Below, piece after piece: positions 35,887 through 44,131 of a DNA stretch of 64,000 nt. The stretch covers positions 111,724 to 175,723 of the forward strand of contig CAKRYT010000003.1 of NCBI GenBank assembly GCA_934432675.1. Direction: 5' to 3'. Position 1 is the stretch's first letter, and the number at the start of each line of letters is the position of its first letter. Position numbers and translations under genes: made by a program. The DNA comes from an uncultured Eubacteriales bacterium (GTDB lineage: Bacteria > Bacillota > Clostridia > Oscillospirales > CAG-272). Below the pieces are notes generated by a model. The model did not search any database, was not told the origin of the DNA, and saw only the letters and a program-made list of their open reading frames with translations.

Positions 35887-36864
35887 ATGAGCGAACTTGA
35901 AAACACGGCCGACCTTGCGCCGGCACCGCGGCAAAAGAAAAAGCTGCCGAAACTGATGAAATCCTCCCTTGCCGCCAAGAAGGCGCGGACCGGCTGGCTC
36001 TTCGTCCTGCCGTTTGTCGTCGGTCTTGTGCTGGTGTATCTCCCGATTCTGATTGACTCGTTCTGTTTCAGTTTCCTGTATGTGACAGAGGGCAAGAACG
36101 GTGCGAGAATCGTGACGAACCTCGGCATTTCCGCCTATCGCAGTGCGCTCAACACAGAGTTTTTGAAGGTGCTCTTGCAGGGCTTCCAGCAACTCATACT
36201 GAACGTACCGGCGATTCTGGTGTTCTCTCTGTTCATCGCCGTCATCCTCAACCAGAAGATGGTGGGGCGCGCCGCGTTCCGTGCGATCTTCTTCATCCCC
36301 GTTATCCTCGCCACCGGGCTGATGGATTCCGTCAATGCGTCCGACACGCTTTCGGGTGCGACCTCCATTGACGACGGGTCGGGGTCGGCATCCTCCGGGA
36401 CGCTGATTTCCATGATGGATGTGGAGGCGTTGTTCTCGAACATGAAGGTCGGGACACAACTCGTGCAATACGTCATTGACCTGGTCAACCGCGTGTACTC
36501 CATCGTGAACTACTCCGGTGTGCAGATGTTGATCTTCCTCGCGGGGTTGCAGTCGATCTCTCCCTCCATTTACGAGGCGTGCCAGATCGAGGGCGCGACC
36601 AGCTGGGAGACCTTCTGGAAGATCACTTTCCCGATGATCAGCCCGATGATCCTCGTCAACGGCATTTACACCATTATCGACTCGTTCACCCGTGCGGATA
36701 ACGTTGCCATGTCGTATATCAACGAAAACCTGAACAACATCACACCGGTGACCCGTGCCATGGGTAACGCACAGGCATGGATGTATTTCGGCATGGTACT
36801 GCTCGTGATTGCCGCATTCTCCGGGATCGCGTCGCTATTCGTGTTCTATCAAAAGCGGGATTAA
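35887..36864 (+). CDS. Second sugar ABC permease, first subunit
   Basis: A 325-residue permease with six helices and an EAA loop EACQIEGATSWETFWKITFPM near residues 229-249. The periplasmic-side segment between helices carries a Ser/Gly/Asp-rich insert (VNASDTLSGATSIDDGSGSASS) not seen in the first permease pair. It starts 14 bases after the DUF5696-like gene with GAGAGGAGGAT as ribosome site. With the next gene it forms a second permease pair in the same operon, without its own binding protein or ATPase. Confidence 0.9.
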   Translation: MSELENTADLAPAPRQKKKLPKLMKSSLAAKKARTGWLFVLPFVVGLVLVYLPILIDSFCFSFLYVTEGKNGARIVTNLGISAYRSALNTEFLKVLLQGFQQLILNVPAILVFSLFIAVILNQKMVGRAAFRAIFFIPVILATGLMDSVNASDTLSGATSIDDGSGSASSGTLISMMDVEALFSNMKVGTQLVQYVIDLVNRVYSIVNYSGVQMLIFLAGLQSISPSIYEACQIEGATSWETFWKITFPMISPMILVNGIYTIIDSFTRADNVAMSYINENLNNITPVTRAMGNAQAWMYFGMVLLVIAAFSGIASLFVFYQKRD

Positions 36865-36877
36865 GGAGGGGAAAAAC

Positions 36878-37936
36878 ATGGAAAAGCAACAAACAACTCC
36901 GATACTGCTGAAAGACACGAAGCGCAAGATTCGCGTTGACTATGAAGGAAAGGCGTCGGCGGGGACGCGGTTGCGTCTCAAACTGACGACACCGTCCTTC
37001 TGGGTGGAGAAACTCTGGTATCTGGCGCGGTTTATCATCATGCTGGGGATTTCCTACGTGATTTTGCAGCCCTTCTTCTCCCGTATCTTCCAGTCTTTCA
37101 TGACTTTCGACGATTTCATCGACCCTACGGTCGGTCTGATCCCGAAACATTGGAGCGGGGATATATACAGGTACATTACGGTGGAGAACCACTATTTCAC
37201 CGCAATGCGAAATACCTTTCTCCTGTCACTGATCTGCGCCGTGATACAGACATTTATCTGTTGTATGGTCGGCTACGGACTTTCCAAGTTTAAGTTCCGC
37301 GGCAGAAAACTCGTCTTTGCGTTCGTCATCCTGATGCTCGTTATCCCGCCGGACACGCTGCGCCTTGCCATTAAGCAGCATTTTGACTTCTTCGATTTCT
37401 TCTCCCTCCTGTCGTTGGATAACAAAGGGATCATCGAACTGATTACGGGTCGTGCCATCAATATGAACGGTACGTTTGCACCGTTTATCATCCTGTCTCT
37501 CATCGGATGCGGTTTCAAGAACAGCCTGTACATCTTCATGATGATGCAGTTCTTCAAGGGCGTCCCCGACGAACTCGAAGAATCGGCGTACGTGGACGGC
37601 TCCGGTGCCTTCCGTACCTTTATTCAGATTATTTTGCCGCTGTCGATCCCGATGATGATCACCATCTTCCTGTTCTCGTTCAGCTGGCAGTGGACGGATG
37701 AATTGTACGTCGGTATCTTCATGAAGGCCGACCGCAGCCCCGTGATGCTTGCAAGCACGCGATTCTGGAACGTCATTCCCGCCAGCCTGAAAGTCAATCG
37801 GGCGGGGAAGGAACTCTTTGACAACGCCATTAAGAACACTGCCGCAATGATGGTCATTGCGCCCCTGATCCTGGTGTATCTCTTTGGCCAGAGATACCTG
37901 GTCCAGGGTATCGAGCGTTCCGGTATCGTCGGATAA
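36878..37936 (+). CDS. Second sugar ABC permease, second subunit
   Basis: A 352-residue permease with six helices and an EAA-type loop DELEESAYVDGSGAFRTFIQI near residues 230-250. An N-terminal extension of about 50 polar residues precedes the first helix. The start at 36878 is set by AAGGAGGGG; a frame extension to 36809 would overlap the previous gene and lacks a site. It ends the operon and is followed by a strong terminator. Confidence 0.9.
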   Translation: MEKQQTTPILLKDTKRKIRVDYEGKASAGTRLRLKLTTPSFWVEKLWYLARFIIMLGISYVILQPFFSRIFQSFMTFDDFIDPTVGLIPKHWSGDIYRYITVENHYFTAMRNTFLLSLICAVIQTFICCMVGYGLSKFKFRGRKLVFAFVILMLVIPPDTLRLAIKQHFDFFDFFSLLSLDNKGIIELITGRAINMNGTFAPFIILSLIGCGFKNSLYIFMMMQFFKGVPDELEESAYVDGSGAFRTFIQIILPLSIPMMITIFLFSFSWQWTDELYVGIFMKADRSPVMLASTRFWNVIPASLKVNRAGKELFDNAIKNTAAMMVIAPLILVYLFGQRYLVQGIERSGIVG

Positions 37937-37973
37937 CGACCCCGGGCCGAGACGCTCCCAAAACCAAAAAGTG

Positions 37974-38003
37974 CCCGGCACCGCAGAAGCGGTGCCGGGT
38001 CGT
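37974..38003 (+). terminator. Rho-independent terminator of the glycan-uptake operon
   Basis: A perfect 11-bp stem, CCCGGCACCGC (37974-37984) with GCGGTGCCGGG (37989-37999), AGAA loop, then TCGTTTG. It lies 38 bases after the last permease. Confidence 0.85.
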
Positions 38004-38185
38004 TTGTTGCCTTGTGCAAGAATCGGGCCGGGTGCACGGGGATATTGCGAAACGTAGGGGGCATTGCAGGGGCAGATACACATGACGGGAGAAAAACGAG
38101 ACAGGCGCGCGAAGGGCGGGGCGAGGAGGAAATATGATGCCCTTCGGGAGGCAATTTTACGGCCGCTCGGGCACTTCCGGGTGCC

Positions 38186-38770
38186 TTATGCGTGCGTAAG
38201 TGCACCGTATGGCACCTCGTAGGTCCCGGGGGCGAAAAGAGTCGCGTAAATGCGTTCCATTGCACGGGCGGCGTCCGCCCCGCTGACGCGGGCAGAGCAG
38301 GCGAGACACAGGATTTCGTAGTCAATGCCGCCGTCGGCACGGGTAAAGACGCCGGTCTCCGAAAGCCCGTTGCCGAGGTAGAAACGCTTTCGTTTCGTGC
38401 GGGTCTCCCACGCGGCGGCGTCGGGGGCGCAATCGATCCTTTCAATCTCCGCGAGCACCGCACGGACGCCGGGCAGACTGTCGGGGAGGAGCGAGAGCAT
38501 TCGGGTGCCGAGCCCCTTGCCGCGCATATCCCGTGCCACCGCGAGGTAGTCGAGCAGCCACACGTCGCCCGTATCGGGGATTTCCAGGATGGCATAGGCG
38601 AGGATCCGCCCCGCGTCCGTGAGGGCGAAAGCGCGGGTCTGTCCGCGGTCGTAGAGGGAGAGCAGGAGCGGGAGCGGCTTGATTTCTTCCCGAGGGAAGT
38701 CCTGCGGCATTTGTCCGTGCCACAGTGCCGCGAGCCCCTCGCGGTCGATCTCTTGCAGTGTCGGTTGCAT
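38186..38770 (-). CDS. GNAT-family acetyltransferase
   Basis: A 194-residue protein with the GNAT acetyl-CoA motif DYLAVARDMRGKGLGTRML near residues 73-91 (R-x-x-G-x-G) and a preceding strand DVWLLDYLAV. It begins with a Glu-rich N-terminus and has a C-terminal segment with FYLGNGLSETGVFTR typical of the fold's end. The acceptor is unknown. It has a good minus-strand promoter whose -10 box lies inside a perfect palindrome, so it may be tightly regulated. Confidence 0.85.
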   Translation of the reverse strand: MQPTLQEIDREGLAALWHGQMPQDFPREEIKPLPLLLSLYDRGQTRAFALTDAGRILAYAILEIPDTGDVWLLDYLAVARDMRGKGLGTRMLSLLPDSLPGVRAVLAEIERIDCAPDAAAWETRTKRKRFYLGNGLSETGVFTRADGGIDYEILCLACSARVSGADAARAMERIYATLFAPGTYEVPYGALTHA

Positions 38771-38784
38771 GTTGCACCTCCTAT

Positions 38785-38825
38785 TATGATAGGTATATCA
38801 TACCACAGAACGGTCGCGGTTGCAA
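38785..38825 (-). promoter_or_regulatory. Promoter with overlapping operator for the GNAT gene
   Basis: On the minus strand TTGCAA (38825-38820), a 17-base spacer and TATGAT (38802-38797). The -10 box is part of a perfect inverted repeat, TATGATA (38785-38791), GGTA, TATCATA (38796-38802), a likely operator. Confidence 0.6.
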
Positions 38826-38889
38826 GTCCGGTTGCCCGCAGGCCTCTCCGCGGGCGTTGGTGTCCGGGCACCCGTCCACAGGCTTTTTG

Positions 38890-38918
38890 TTGACAAAGCC
38901 GTTCGGAGGCGGTACAAT
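38890..38918 (+). promoter_or_regulatory. Sigma-A promoter of tcdA
   Basis: A perfect TTGACA (38890-38895), a 17-base spacer and TACAAT (38913-38918). A small perfect hairpin (GCCCCGC, AGT, GCGGGGC at 38934-38950) lies in the short leader just before the ribosome site. Confidence 0.8.
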
Positions 38919-38964
38919 AATGACGTTAAAAACGCCCCGCAGTGCGGGGCATTGAGGAGAATGT

Positions 38965-39732
38965 ATGGAGGATCGGTGGGAGAGGACGCGTCTCGTGCTC
39001 GGCGGGGACGCGATAGAGAGGCTGCGCCGCGCGCGGGTGATCGTGTTCGGTGTCGGCGGTGTCGGCGGTTATGCGGTCGAGGCACTCGCGCGCTCGGGTG
39101 TCGGCGCGATTGACGTGGTGGATAACGATCGTTTTGCCCCTTCCAATCTGAACAGGCAGATTCTCGCCACGACGGCAACGATCGGCCAGTACAAGGTGGA
39201 TGCCGCGCGCGATCGCATCCTGTCCATCAATCCCGATTGCACGGTGACGGCGCATAAAACCTTTTATCTTCCCGAGACGGAGGCTGCGTTCGACTTCACA
39301 CGGTACGATTACGTGCTGGACGCCATTGATACCGTTGCGGGTAAACTTTCGCTGATCGTCAACGCGCAGCGCGCCGGCACACCGATTATCTCGTCGATGG
39401 GGGCGGGGAATAAACTGGATCCGACGGCATTCCGCGTGGCAGACATCTACGATACTGCCGTCTGCCCGTTGGCGCGCGTGATCCGCACGGAATGCAGAAA
39501 GCGCGGCATAAGGCACCTGAAAGTGGTGTATTCGGAGGAGCCTGCCCGTCACCCCGTCGCGGAGCCGGGCGTAGTCCCTGAGACGGCTGATACCGCCGCA
39601 CCCGTAGCAACGGAGCGACCCCGTCGGTCTACCCCCGGGTCCGTGGCATTCGTGCCGTCCGTGGCGGGGCTGATCATGGCGGGTGAGGTCATACGTGACC
39701 TGACGCGCGACCTGCTCCCCGGGGCGGAGTGA
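38965..39732 (+). CDS. tcdA: tRNA threonylcarbamoyladenosine dehydratase
   Basis: A 255-residue E1-like ATPase of the ThiF/MoeB/HesA group. The Rossmann motif VIVFGVGGVGGYAVEALARSG, the DNDRFAPSNLNRQ segment with the adenylating Arg and Asn-Arg-Gln, YDYVLDAIDTV, and SSMGAGNKLDPT match the TcdA (YgdL/CsdL) subgroup, which cyclises t6A to ct6A at tRNA position 37. The length is close to the usual 250-270. A C-terminal Pro/Ala/Thr-rich segment near 197-220 (EPGVVPETADTAAPVATE) looks like a lineage-specific linker. It has its own promoter and a strong terminator. Confidence 0.93.
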   Translation: MEDRWERTRLVLGGDAIERLRRARVIVFGVGGVGGYAVEALARSGVGAIDVVDNDRFAPSNLNRQILATTATIGQYKVDAARDRILSINPDCTVTAHKTFYLPETEAAFDFTRYDYVLDAIDTVAGKLSLIVNAQRAGTPIISSMGAGNKLDPTAFRVADIYDTAVCPLARVIRTECRKRGIRHLKVVYSEEPARHPVAEPGVVPETADTAAPVATERPRRSTPGSVAFVPSVAGLIMAGEVIRDLTRDLLPGAE

Positions 39733-39738
39733 GTCCTG

Positions 39739-39778
39739 ACGGCGGTGAGCCCGTATTCGCGGGGCTTACCGCCGTTTT
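39739..39778 (+). terminator. Terminator after tcdA
   Basis: A 14-bp stem with one G-U pair, ACGGCGGTGAGCCC (39739-39752) with GGGCTTACCGCCGT (39762-39775), ending in TTTT. It lies between the convergent tcdA and AraC genes. Confidence 0.85.
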
Positions 39779-39871
39779 GACGTACTTCTCCGCCGCGCCG
39801 GCGCGCGTCCTCTGCGACAGTGACGAGGCCTCCGGTATCGGTGTCACGACCGCACAGCGGCGGTGCTCCGG

Positions 39872-40843
39872 TCACCCGTGGGGGTGTTGCGAACGGCCGC
39901 CCTCCGGTGCCGCGGGCACCATCGACGCATCGGTCGTGCCCGCGGCGGGTCGGTCTGTCTGGCGGTGGACGGCGCGGTATTCGTGCGGGGTGATGCCCGT
40001 TATTTTTTTGAAAATGCGGTTGAAGTTCGCCGTGTTGTTATATCCGCATCGGGTGGCGACGGCGAGGACGGTGTCGTCGGTCCCCGCGAGCAGTTCGCGC
40101 GCTCGATCGATCCGTCGGATGTTGATATAGTCCCAAGTGGTCATGTTGTATGCGGCACGGAATGCCTTGGCAAAGCGAAAACGCGACTGGTTGACCGCGG
40201 CGGCGATCCCGTCGAGCGAGATCTCTCCGGTGTAGTTGGCGTTGATGTAGGAGAGTGCCTTTTGGAGGTCGTCCATGAAGTCGGGCTCCGGCAGGGTGGA
40301 GCGGGAGAGATCGGCGTAGCCGAAACGGCGCAGAACGGTGATCAGCACCGTCGTGAGGAGGTTTTTGACCTGCGTGATATAGCAGGGGTCCCGACGCACG
40401 CATTCGTCGCGCAGGGAAAGGAGCCATCGCCGTATCTCGCCGAGTGCTTCCTCGTCACGGTTGAGTCGGTTGCAAAAGTGCGGCGTGCGGTTGAGAAAGA
40501 CGTTCATGAAGAGACTGTCCGCCACCGACGCACCGTCGCAGAGAAATCCCGCGAGAAAATGTACGTTGAGGATGTGCATCCCGATGCCGTCCTCCGCCCC
40601 GTCCACCCGGATGATGTTGTGGTATTCATTGGAGGAAAAGAGAAAAACGTCTCCCTCCCGTATGGAGACCTCGCCGAGCGGTGTGCTGTACAGACCGCTC
40701 CCCGCGAGGATGAAGGAAACCTCGAATTCCGCGTGTCGATGGTTGCGTTTCTGTCGCATTCCGCCGGGGGCGAAAGACTCGTACAGATGAAAGATACGGT
40801 TGCCGTAACGGTCGTTGACCGATGCGATGGATGCGTACGCCAT
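39872..40843 (-). CDS. AraC-family transcriptional regulator
   Basis: A 323-residue regulator. The N-terminal half is a cupin sensor domain (NHRHAEFEVSFILAGSGLY near residue 34, EVSIREGDVFLFSSNEYHNI). The C-terminal 100 residues carry two helix-turn-helices (ISLDGIAAAVNQSRFRFAKAF and the closing CGYNNTANFNRIFKKITGIT then PHEYRA), the AraC signature. The start at 40843 has GCGGAGG upstream; the frame is open much further but without a matching N-terminus. It diverges from the sugar-acid cluster and probably activates it in response to a sugar or sugar acid. Confidence 0.92.
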   Translation of the reverse strand: MAYASIASVNDRYGNRIFHLYESFAPGGMRQKRNHRHAEFEVSFILAGSGLYSTPLGEVSIREGDVFLFSSNEYHNIIRVDGAEDGIGMHILNVHFLAGFLCDGASVADSLFMNVFLNRTPHFCNRLNRDEEALGEIRRWLLSLRDECVRRDPCYITQVKNLLTTVLITVLRRFGYADLSRSTLPEPDFMDDLQKALSYINANYTGEISLDGIAAAVNQSRFRFAKAFRAAYNMTTWDYINIRRIDRARELLAGTDDTVLAVATRCGYNNTANFNRIFKKITGITPHEYRAVHRQTDRPAAGTTDASMVPAAPEGGRSQHPHG

Positions 40844-40906
40844 TGGAGAGCCTCCGCAAGATTGTTTGTAAATTCGGCAAGATAATTGTTGACCCGCCCC
40901 GCCTCG

Positions 40907-41001
40907 ATTGGTTACCATAAGAGCAGAATAAACGGCAGCGGATTCCCCTGAAAGGCGGCCAATATCACGTTCGTCGCCTCTCACGCCGTCTCCTAACCAA
41001 T
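40907..41001. promoter_or_regulatory. Divergent control region with paired ATTGGTTA sites
   Basis: ATTGGTTA (40907-40914) and its exact complement TAACCAAT (40994-41001) are inverted copies 79 bases apart between the AraC gene and the enolase gene. The second copy abuts TATAGCATAT, a possible -10 region with no good -35 box, as expected for an activator-dependent promoter. The arrangement fits AraC half-sites with looping, which is inference. Confidence 0.45.
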
Positions 41002-41093
41002 ATAGCATATACAGATGGGAGATGCAAGGGGCGGGCAAAGATTGTTTGCGCCTTTGGGGCCGGGATACTGCCGAAGAAACGGAGATGGGACCC

Positions 41094-42407
41094 ATGCGGG
41101 CGGATGAACTGAAAATTACGGACCTGCGGGTGGCGGAGATCGACGGGCTGCCCAAGCACATGATTCTTTTGAAACTCTATACCAATGCGGGCATTATCGG
41201 CTACGGCGAGGTACGGGACGCCGCCAGTGCCACCTACGCCAAGATGCTGAAAGCAAAGATCGTCGGGGAAAATCCACTGAACGTCGAGAAGATCTTTCAG
41301 CGCATCAGGCAGTTCGGCGGGCATTCCCGGCAGGGCGGCGGGGTCTCCGGCATCGAGATCGCCCTCTGGGACATCGTCGGTAAGTTTTACGGCATTCCCG
41401 TCTACCAGTTGCTCGGCGGCAAGTGGCGCGACGAGGTGCGTATCTACTGCGACACCGACGTGGACGGCAAACATACGGGGCACGATATGGGCCTCGCCCT
41501 CAAAAAACGGATGGAACAGGGTTTCACGTTCCTCAAAATGGACCTCGGGATCGAACTTCTGTACGACGAGCCCGGCACGCTGAACGCACCGCTCGGTCTC
41601 ATCGAAGACTACAAAACGTATAACATGAAGGCGATCTGCCACCAGTCCGGCTCGATCGATAAGTCCCTCATGTTCGGCAAGAACTATCAGATCTTCACCG
41701 TGCCGCACTACGCGACGGGTATTCATATCACGGAGCGGGGCCTGGATTACCTTGAAAACTACGTGAGAGAAGTCCGCGCCGTGATCGGCTACGAGGTGCC
41801 TCTCGCCATCGATCACTTCGGTCATGTCGCGATTGAGGATGCGATCCGCTTTGCCCGCCGCCTCGAAAAATACAACATCGCCTGGATGGAGGACCTTGCC
41901 CCCTGGCAGCAGACGGAACACCTCAGAAAGTTCGCGGAGAACGCCTGCGTGCCGCTCTGCACGGGTGAGGATATTTACCTCGCGGAGAACTTCGAGCGGG
42001 TGATGCAGGCAGGCGTCAACGTGGTCCATCCCGACCTGCTCACGGTCGGCGGGCTCTCCGAAATGAAGAAGGTCGGGGAACTCTGTGAGAAGTACGGCGT
42101 CGCCCTCGCCATCCACATGGCAGAGAGCCCGATTGCCTTCATGGCGACGGTGCACGCCGCGGCGTCGCTGAAAAACGTGCTCGCCGTGGAGTTCCACTCG
42201 GTCGATCATCCCGAGTGGTTTGACCTCATCACGCCGAAAGTGCGGTTGGAAAACGGTTTCATGAAGGTGCCGGACGCACCCGGCCTCGGCATTGAAAGCC
42301 TGAACGAAGAACTGATTGAAAAGTTCCGTAAAGCGAATAGCGAGCCCGCGTGGGCAGACACTTCCGCGTGGGATCACGAGTGGGCAAACGACCGCGAATG
42401 GTCGTGA
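41094..42407 (+). CDS. Enolase-superfamily sugar-acid dehydratase/racemase-like
   Basis: A 437-residue mandelate racemase/muconate lactonizing family protein. The N-terminal capping domain (KITDLRVAEIDGLPKHMILLK) is followed by a barrel. The metal ligands appear as Asp in PLAIDHFGH, Glu in AWMEDLAPW and Glu in LCTGEDIY; VVHPDLLTVGG and LAIHMAESP give the Asp-His dyad of the mandelate racemase type; FLKMDLG replaces the usual KxK with KMD. The usual role is abstraction of a proton alpha to a carboxylate, for example sugar-acid dehydration. The substrate is unknown. The start at 41094 uses GGAG at 41081; an ATG nine bases upstream is possible. Confidence 0.88.
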   Translation: MRADELKITDLRVAEIDGLPKHMILLKLYTNAGIIGYGEVRDAASATYAKMLKAKIVGENPLNVEKIFQRIRQFGGHSRQGGGVSGIEIALWDIVGKFYGIPVYQLLGGKWRDEVRIYCDTDVDGKHTGHDMGLALKKRMEQGFTFLKMDLGIELLYDEPGTLNAPLGLIEDYKTYNMKAICHQSGSIDKSLMFGKNYQIFTVPHYATGIHITERGLDYLENYVREVRAVIGYEVPLAIDHFGHVAIEDAIRFARRLEKYNIAWMEDLAPWQQTEHLRKFAENACVPLCTGEDIYLAENFERVMQAGVNVVHPDLLTVGGLSEMKKVGELCEKYGVALAIHMAESPIAFMATVHAAASLKNVLAVEFHSVDHPEWFDLITPKVRLENGFMKVPDAPGLGIESLNEELIEKFRKANSEPAWADTSAWDHEWANDREWS

Positions 42408-42462
42408 ACCCGTATCCGCATCGCGGAAAGAAATATGACGGTAACGGAAAAGAGGCAACCAT

Positions 42463-43176
42463 ATGAAAACAGCATTGGTAACGGGATCGACACAGGGAAT
42501 CGGCAAAGCCATTGCCGAGCGGCTGGTACGCGACGGCTACGGCGTCATCGTCCATTGCAGCCGCGACCTCGGGAAAGCCGAGCGCGTACGGCGCGAGATC
42601 GGTGCTCACGGGGCCGTCGTATGCGACCTCTCCGACCGGGCACAGGTCGCCGACCTGTATGCGAAGACGGGTGCCGTGGACGTGCTGATACTGAACGCCA
42701 GCGTGCAGTACAAGCAGAAGTGGCAGGAGATCACCGAGCGGGAGGCGGACACCCAACTGGAAGTGAACGTGCTTTCCACTCTTCGCCTCATGCAGGCGTA
42801 TTACCCGGACATGAAAAAGAGGGGCTTTGGCAGAATCATCACCATCGGCAGTGTCAACCAGCATCGTCGCCATCCGGAACTCTCCCTGTATGCGGCGACC
42901 AAGTGCGCCGTGATGAGCCTCGTCGAAAATATCGCCAAAGAGGTCGCACCCTTCGGTGTGACGGTCAATAACGTATCCCCCGGTGCCATCGCCACCCCGA
43001 GGAATGCCGCGGTCTGTGACGACCCCGCGGCGCGGGCAAAGGTGGAGGCGTGCATCCCGGTCGGCAGGTTCGGCACGCCGGGGGACTGCGCGGGCATCGT
43101 CGCGTTTCTCGCAGGGGAGGACAGTGCCTATATCACCGGCGCGGATCTGCGTGTGGACGGAGGCATGAGTCTGTGA
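42463..43176 (+). CDS. Short-chain dehydrogenase/reductase
   Basis: A 237-residue SDR with TGSTQGIGKAIAERL at the cofactor site, NASVQYK in place of NNAG, the catalytic Ser in TIGSVNQHRRH, and YAATKCAV for Tyr-x-x-x-Lys. The C-terminus GADLRVDGGMSL is standard. His after the first strand (VHCSRD) suggests NADP(H) or NAD(H) cannot be decided by eye. It follows the enolase-superfamily gene by 55 bases and would oxidise or reduce a sugar acid in the same pathway. Confidence 0.92.
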   Translation: MKTALVTGSTQGIGKAIAERLVRDGYGVIVHCSRDLGKAERVRREIGAHGAVVCDLSDRAQVADLYAKTGAVDVLILNASVQYKQKWQEITEREADTQLEVNVLSTLRLMQAYYPDMKKRGFGRIITIGSVNQHRRHPELSLYAATKCAVMSLVENIAKEVAPFGVTVNNVSPGAIATPRNAAVCDDPAARAKVEACIPVGRFGTPGDCAGIVAFLAGEDSAYITGADLRVDGGMSL

Positions 43177-43213
43177 TCGCGCGCCCGAACAGAGCAGACA
43201 GGAGTAAAAGAAT

Positions 43214-44119
43214 ATGATCCGATTCAATGCAAGAGAAGATATTATCGCACTGACCCCGCAGTGGAAGGGGGAGCGTTTCCCGGACGGGCGACCGCGCGTG
43301 CCGGATCGGTATCTGGAAAAGATGCGTAAGATGACACTTGAAGAACTCTGGAAGCCGATTTTCGTCAAGGGCTACGAGAGCCAGTTTGAGGGAGACCTCA
43401 AAACCCTGCACGACGACGGCAGGATCCTGGTCGGCCGTGCGGTGACGGCGACCTTTGTCCCGACCCGCCCCGACCTGCACGAGACCATGTTCGCCGTCGG
43501 TGCCGAAGAGGGCAGACACGGCAACTACAACCAGTGGGTCATCGACAGCCTGACCGACGGAGACGTCGTGGTCGTGGATATGTACGATAAGATCTACAAG
43601 GGCACCTTCCTCGGCGGCAACCTGACAACTGCCATCAGGACCAAGACGGGGACGGGCGGCGGCGTCATCTGGGGCGGCATCCGCGATACCCAGCAGATGA
43701 AGTCAGTCGAGGGCGTGCAGGTTTATTACCGCGGGATTGACCCGACGCCGATCCGCGAGTTCGTCATGAAGGACTTTAACGGTATTACACGGATCGGGAA
43801 AGCCACCGTTCTGCCGGGTGACGTCGTGTACGGTGCCGGCGGCGGCGTGCTGTTCATCCCCGCACACCTGGTCGCGGAGGTCGTGGACGGTGCGGCGAAG
43901 ACGCACGTCAAAGACGACTTCGGCTTTGAGATGATCGCGCAGAATCGGTTTACGACGGCACAGATCGACCGTGCCACCTGGACGGTCGAAATGCTGGATA
44001 TGCTGACCGACTGGATTAAAAAGGACCCCCGCGGGGAAAAATACCGTGACCTCGACTGGACGCCCGAGTATGAGGCGGCACGGAACGGGGACCCGAACGA
44101 TACGCAGACGATGCTTTGA
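43214..44119 (+). CDS. RraA/HMG-aldolase-like protein
   Basis: A 301-residue protein of the RraA fold. It has GGGVIWGGIRDTQQMKSVEG (the family's substrate-site G-G-x-R-D), KATVLPGDVVYGAGGGVLFIP, and an N-terminal extension of about 90 residues typical of the longer class. Some family members are class II aldolases for 4-hydroxy-4-methyl-2-oxoglutarate or similar keto acids, which fits cleavage of a 2-keto-3-deoxy sugar acid made by the enolase-like enzyme; others only bind RNase E, which is not expected here. CAGGAG gives the start. Confidence 0.85.
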   Translation: MIRFNAREDIIALTPQWKGERFPDGRPRVPDRYLEKMRKMTLEELWKPIFVKGYESQFEGDLKTLHDDGRILVGRAVTATFVPTRPDLHETMFAVGAEEGRHGNYNQWVIDSLTDGDVVVVDMYDKIYKGTFLGGNLTTAIRTKTGTGGGVIWGGIRDTQQMKSVEGVQVYYRGIDPTPIREFVMKDFNGITRIGKATVLPGDVVYGAGGGVLFIPAHLVAEVVDGAAKTHVKDDFGFEMIAQNRFTTAQIDRATWTVEMLDMLTDWIKKDPRGEKYRDLDWTPEYEAARNGDPNDTQTML

Positions 44120-44131
44120 CGGGCTGACAAA

